Below the pieces are notes generated by a model. It was not told the DNA's origin. It searched no databases and saw only the letters and a program-made list of their open reading frames with translations. The position numbers and the translations under genes are program-made. Shown here in pieces: positions 5,383-8,540 of a DNA stretch of 8,540 nt. Position 1 is the stretch's first letter, and the number at the start of each line of letters is the position of its first letter. The stretch is from an uncultured Roseburia sp. (GTDB taxonomy: Bacteria > Bacillota > Clostridia > Lachnospirales > Lachnospiraceae): NCBI GenBank assembly GCA_946055175.1, contig CAMGET010000037.1:1-8540 (forward strand), written 5' to 3'.

Positions 5383-7437
5383 ATGTTTGCAATGAATGAC
5401 CAAATATCAGAACGTCAGGCAATGCGTCTGATTACATTTGACTTGCTGGGGTACAGTGCTATTATGATACCATCTACACTTGCAAAAGATGCCGGAAGAG
5501 ACGGTATCTTTGGAATTGTACTTGGAACCTTTGGCGGATTTCTTTATCTTTTGCTGCTTCGCGCAGTATTAAGAAAAATGGATGGAGATTATGAGACGTA
5601 TTTGGAACGCAGTTTCGGAGTCTTTCCCGGCTTGATTCTACGGCTTTTTTATGCGGTTTTTTTCCTTTTTCTGGCGGGAAAAGTGGCAGCAGTTTTTGCA
5701 GAACTGGTGGTGAAGGAATTGTTGAAAAAACAGTTTCGCCTGATTCTGGGAATCATACTTGTATTAGTTTTTTATGGGATAACCGTCGGAATCGAGGGCC
5801 GGGCAAGAGTGTATGAAATTCTGTTTTGGATTCTGCTGCTTCCGCTGTTTATCATGTTTCTTTGTGCTTTACCGACGGTGGATGCAGATTATTGGACTCC
5901 GGTTTTTACGGAGAAAACGACGGCAGTCCTAAACGGTGCTTATCATGTATTTCTCTGTTTTTTTGCGCTGTGTCTGATCCCGTTTTTGGCAGAGTTTGTG
6001 CATGATAAGGAGAAACTTTACCGAAGCGGAAGAAATGCACTTTTTCTGGTGGGCACAATCCTATTCGTGCTGTATCTGATTCTTCTTGGAATGTTTGGAG
6101 ACAGGGCACTTTCTACGATTGAATATCCTGCAGTTACGATGATGAGCCGCGTACAAATCACAGGAGGTTTTTTAAAACGAACAGATGCAATCATGTTCGG
6201 AATCTGGTTTTTTACGTTGTTTGCACTTTTGTGCAGCCTTCTGTTTTTCGGAGAAAGGCTTCTGCGGGGGCTTTTTAAAAGGTGTAGTCGGGAAACTTTC
6301 TGTAAAAATGCCGGCTTTTGGTGTACGGTACTTGTAACAGCTGCTGTATACGGACTGGCAGATACCTTTTACCGGAATGAAAGTTTTTCACAGCTTTTTG
6401 AAAATTTTTTTTGGTACGTGGGAATACCATTTACAGTATTGGTGCCTTGTTTCCTGTTAATAAGAAAAAAGGGAAGAACGGCGGTTCTGCTGCTTTTTTG
6501 CCTGTTTTTAAACGGCTGCATGCCTACGGAGGTGGAAGACCGAGAGTTTCCCGTTGCATTGACCGTAAGCACAGATACAGAGCAGTTTGCAAAGGAGTGG
6601 CTTGATACACTTGTTTCGGGTAATAAAAAAGTCGATTACAACCATTTGAAGGTCATTATCATTGAACGGAAATATTTGGAGCAGCCGGAAAAAATGAGCG
6701 GGCTGCTTACGTTGTTAAAGCAGGAGAAGAGTGTACCCTTAAATGCGTATGTGGTGACAACGGAGGATGCAGATGCGTTGGAAAAAGCCGAAGAAAAACT
6801 GGATAAGCCGTTGGGTAATTATGTGGAAGAATTGTTAGAACGCTCAGATGAAATCAAAAAGGAAACCTATCCAACCATCGGAATGCTCTATCAGGAAAAA
6901 GAGAACTGTATGGAGACACTTTTTATTCCGTATCTTTCCCTTGTGGATGAAAAACCGGAGGTGGTGGCATATGAGGCATACAAACGAGGGGAAGCAGAGG
7001 GGCTTTTTGAGACAGATACAGCATTGCTGTCGTTTTTCGTGGCGGACCGGATGAAAAAATATGAACTGCAGCTGGCGGTAAATCAGTATGTGGAGCTGTC
7101 GAATACGAAAAATGAAATTACATTTGCTAAGGAGAGAGAAAAAAGCGGCCGGGTGAAAAAGCAGGTCCGGGTGGCTGTCTGCTGTGACGGTAAGATTTTG
7201 TATCAGACCTACAGTGAAAATGAAGAGGAGACAAAAGAATGGTTAAAGCAGCAAATTGCAGAATATATGACCCAAAAAACGAAGGCAGCATTGGAAAGGA
7301 AAATTGATTTGACAAACAGCAGAAAGAAGTTAGGCGGCAGTATGCGGGAGTGGTATGACTATTATCAAACGCACGAAAAGGCGTATGAAGAGGAGATAGA
7401 GGTTGTATATGATGTAACTATAAATTGGACGGAATAA
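5383..7437 (+). CDS. Fused GerB-type permease and GerC-type domain, germinant receptor B-C fusion
   Basis: 684 residues in one frame, about twice the length of a GerAB subunit. Residues 1-360 are a GerAB-type endospore germination permease (APC superfamily): many hydrophobic segments and the family stretch IEYPAVTMMSRVQI...KRTDAIMFGIWFF (246-277). After a short basic loop RKKGR (361-365) comes another hydrophobic run ending in LNGC (376-379), then PTEVEDREFP and a roughly 300-residue hydrophilic region. That is how GerAC lipoproteins begin (signal peptide, lipobox, GC...rE). The tail (about 500-684) fits the GerAC C-terminal domain but is weakly conserved, and the C part is shorter than a typical GerAC of about 370-400 residues. 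GGGGG lies 7 bases before the ATG. No separate start with a ribosome binding site is visible at the junction. Either the fusion is real, or a one-base error in the nearby A6 or T6 runs joined two genes. Confidence 0.85.
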   Translation: MFAMNDQISERQAMRLITFDLLGYSAIMIPSTLAKDAGRDGIFGIVLGTFGGFLYLLLLRAVLRKMDGDYETYLERSFGVFPGLILRLFYAVFFLFLAGKVAAVFAELVVKELLKKQFRLILGIILVLVFYGITVGIEGRARVYEILFWILLLPLFIMFLCALPTVDADYWTPVFTEKTTAVLNGAYHVFLCFFALCLIPFLAEFVHDKEKLYRSGRNALFLVGTILFVLYLILLGMFGDRALSTIEYPAVTMMSRVQITGGFLKRTDAIMFGIWFFTLFALLCSLLFFGERLLRGLFKRCSRETFCKNAGFWCTVLVTAAVYGLADTFYRNESFSQLFENFFWYVGIPFTVLVPCFLLIRKKGRTAVLLLFCLFLNGCMPTEVEDREFPVALTVSTDTEQFAKEWLDTLVSGNKKVDYNHLKVIIIERKYLEQPEKMSGLLTLLKQEKSVPLNAYVVTTEDADALEKAEEKLDKPLGNYVEELLERSDEIKKETYPTIGMLYQEKENCMETLFIPYLSLVDEKPEVVAYEAYKRGEAEGLFETDTALLSFFVADRMKKYELQLAVNQYVELSNTKNEITFAKEREKSGRVKKQVRVAVCCDGKILYQTYSENEEETKEWLKQQIAEYMTQKTKAALERKIDLTNSRKKLGGSMREWYDYYQTHEKAYEEEIEVVYDVTINWTE

Positions 7438-7460
7438 ATTGGGAAAAACCGGTAATACTA
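7432..7460 (+). promoter_or_regulatory. spoIIR: Candidate sigma-F (early forespore) promoter for spoIIR
   Basis: GGTAATACTA (7451-7460) fits the known sigma-F -10 pattern GGnnAnAnT completely. Fourteen bases upstream is GAATA (7432-7436), one mismatch from the sigma-F -35 core G(C/T)(A/T)TA. The predicted start near 7467 leaves a leader of about 24 bases containing the spoIIR ribosome binding site. The -35 box overlaps the stop codon of the preceding gene. spoIIR is a classic sigma-F target, which raises the credibility of a moderate motif. Confidence 0.5.
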
Positions 7461-7478
7461 TTTTTAGAAATAAAAAAA

Positions 7479-7484
7479 GAGAGG
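7479..7484 (+). promoter_or_regulatory. spoIIR: Ribosome binding site deciding the spoIIR start
   Basis: GAGAGG lies 6 bases before the ATG at 7491. The frame is open from an ATG at 7425, but that codon lies inside the preceding gene and gives a 22-residue extension that would hide the signal-anchor segment. Confidence 0.8.
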
Positions 7485-7490
7485 TTTGTA

Positions 7491-8102
7491 ATGAAAAAAA
7501 AGAGTATTATCGGATACATAATAGGAATATTGCTAATGATGGTGGGAGTGATGGGAGGTTTTTACGGAAGAAAAAAAATAGTGCAGGAACAGATTGCAGA
7601 AAAGGTGCTGCGCTTTCATGTGCTGGCAAACAGTAACAGTGAAGAGGACCAGAAATTAAAACTTCAGGTAAGAGATGCAATTGGCGGGCTTTTACAGGAG
7701 AAGATGGCACAGGTGGAAAACAGGGAGGAGTGTGAGAAGTTTATCACAGAGTGGATTCCAAAGATTGAGCAGACCGCTGCAGCGGTCATAGAAGAAAACG
7801 GATATGACTATTCGGTATGTGCAAGGCTTGAGGAGACGGATTTTCCGGTGAAAACTTATGGCGCTTATACCTTTCCGGCAGGCAGATATGAAGCGCTTCG
7901 CGTGACGATTGGTGAGGGAGCTGGTGAGAATTGGTGGTGTGTGCTGTATCCGAATATGTGCTTTGAAAACAGCATGTATGAGGTAGTGGATGAACGCGGA
8001 GAAAAGGCACTTAGGGAAGTGTTGGATGAAAAAGAATATGAGGCAGTGCTAAAAGAAGGAAATTACCAAATCAGACTGCGGATTCTTGACTTTTTTCGGT
8101 AA
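7491..8102 (+). CDS. spoIIR: Stage II sporulation protein R (SpoIIR), forespore signal for sigma-E activation
   Basis: 203 residues. SpoIIR is made in the forespore, exported to the space between the two cells and activates the membrane protease SpoIIGA, which cleaves pro-sigma-E in the mother cell. Residues 1-4 are basic, 5-25 form a hydrophobic signal or anchor segment, and the family motifs follow: LRFHVLANSNSEEDQ (40-54) with KLKLQVRDAI next, YGAYTFPAGRYEALRVTIG (123-141) and ENWWCVLYPNMCF (146-158), with cysteines C150 and C157. The C-terminus stops soon after, slightly shorter than the Bacillus protein. The gene begins 53 bases after the Ger fusion and could be read from the receptor transcript, but a sigma-F-like promoter in the gap would give it early forespore expression of its own. 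No convincing terminator follows. Confidence 0.95.
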   Translation: MKKKSIIGYIIGILLMMVGVMGGFYGRKKIVQEQIAEKVLRFHVLANSNSEEDQKLKLQVRDAIGGLLQEKMAQVENREECEKFITEWIPKIEQTAAAVIEENGYDYSVCARLEETDFPVKTYGAYTFPAGRYEALRVTIGEGAGENWWCVLYPNMCFENSMYEVVDERGEKALREVLDEKEYEAVLKEGNYQIRLRILDFFR

Positions 8103-8113
8103 AAAAGTGGGAC

Positions 8114-8142
8114 TTGCGAAATCGTAAGAAAGCGGATAATAT
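8114..8142 (+). promoter_or_regulatory. Weak candidate sigma-A promoter for the DUF1934 gene
   Basis: TTGCGA (8114-8119) is followed after 17 bases by TAATAT (8137-8142); GATAAT at 8135-8140 is an alternative -10 box with a 15-base spacer. Each box keeps four or five consensus bases. A housekeeping gene behind a sporulation gene would need its own promoter, which is the main support. Confidence 0.35.
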
Positions 8143-8179
8143 AGTTGGTATCACTTTATATGGAAAGAGGAATACGGCA

Positions 8180-8540
8180 GTGACAAAAGAGGTATTGGTA
8201 AAAATCAGCGGTCTGCAGTTCGCCGGCGAAGAGGATTCCGATGCAGTCGAAATAATTACATCGGGAAATTATTATAAGAAAAACGGAAAACATTATATTA
8301 TATACGATGAAGTAAGTGAAGGAAGCGAAGAGGTGACAAAGAATGTCATTAAAATCTGGGACAGTGCCATGGAAGTCACCAGAAAAGGGCCTGCTTCCGT
8401 ACATATGATGTTTGAAAAGGATAAGAAAAATGTTTCCTATTACTATACACCGTTTGGAAGTCTGTTAGTTGGGATTGATGCGAAAAATGTTTCGGTGAAG
8501 GAGACCGAACAGGAGATTGCAGCACAAGTAAAATATGGAC
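8180..8540 (+). CDS. DUF1934 (YwiB-like) beta-barrel protein, 3' end outside the window
   Basis: The frame starts with GTG at 8180, nine bases after AGAGG (8166-8170), and stays open to the window edge, giving about 120 residues of a family that is usually about 140 long. The N-terminus (TKEVLVKISGLQ), the YDE strand in the middle (IIYDEVSEG) and the TPFGSLLVGIDA motif are typical of DUF1934, a small predicted beta-barrel resembling lipocalin or calycin folds. Its function is unknown. In several Firmicutes, including Bacillus subtilis ywiB, the gene lies beside argS, so arginyl-tRNA synthetase could follow outside the window. The out-of-frame ATG at 8160 was not used. The GTG start and the missing 3' end explain why a simple ORF search overlooks it. 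Confidence 0.82.
   Translation, partial: MTKEVLVKISGLQFAGEEDSDAVEIITSGNYYKKNGKHYIIYDEVSEGSEEVTKNVIKIWDSAMEVTRKGPASVHMMFEKDKKNVSYYYTPFGSLLVGIDAKNVSVKETEQEIAAQVKYG

Noticed and set aside
6411..6605. Open frame of 64 codons in another frame over the Ger fusion junction, as evidence of a frameshift or separate gene
   Set aside because: Its translation resembles neither GerB nor GerC, while the main frame keeps family features on both sides of the junction.
7425..7490. Upstream extension of spoIIR to the ATG at 7425
   Set aside because: It overlaps the preceding gene, lacks a ribosome binding site and would put 22 unrelated residues before the signal-anchor segment.
8113..8128. Inverted repeat CTTGCGA / TCGTAAG after spoIIR as a terminator
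   Set aside because: Only two bases separate the arms, one pair is G-T and no T-run follows.

Overview
The window looks like the chromosome of a spore-forming Firmicute, most likely a clostridium of the Lachnospiraceae type. Four things point there: moderate-to-low GC, strong purine-rich ribosome binding sites, a GerA-type germinant receptor next to spoIIR, and best matches of all recognisable proteins to clostridial families. A flagellar-type (sigma-28/SigD) promoter candidate suggests the organism may also be motile. This assignment comes from reading the sequence, not from a database search.

Layout. (1) 5-1312 (+) is a complete PLP-dependent aminotransferase of the Asp_aminotransf type. 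(2) A bidirectional terminator at 1384-1433 separates it from a convergent minus-strand gene (1440-2042) for a cysteine-free, Ser/Thr/Ala-rich protein of unknown function. A SigD-like promoter precedes that gene. (3) The 175-base divergent spacer 2043-2217 also carries a sigma-A-like promoter on the plus strand and an 18-bp palindrome centred on TTGTATACAA. These lie in front of a two-gene unit: ispE (2218-3093, MEP isoprenoid pathway) and a GntR/FCD regulator (3111-3785), closed by a perfect hairpin terminator (3813-3841). (4) A sporulation/germination cluster follows. It holds a GerA-family A subunit (3894-5381), one long ORF that fuses a GerB-type permease to a GerC-type lipoprotein domain (5383-7437), and spoIIR (7491-8102). 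A near-perfect sigma-G promoter precedes the receptor genes and a candidate sigma-F promoter precedes spoIIR. (5) A DUF1934 (YwiB-like) gene starts with GTG at 8180 and runs off the end.

How the genes fit together. The two Ger ORFs are almost certainly translated as a pair, with one base between stop and start, and would supply all three classical receptor parts (A, B, C) from two polypeptides. SpoIIR is the forespore-made signal that triggers pro-sigma-E processing in the mother cell, so the cluster joins an early forespore gene to late forespore genes. The ispE-gntR unit is probably housekeeping, with possible autoregulation through the palindrome.

The most notable observation is the B-C fusion with its internal lipobox-like LNGC. 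I found no mobile elements, CRISPR arrays, tRNA or rRNA genes. No gene-free stretch exceeds 300 bases.
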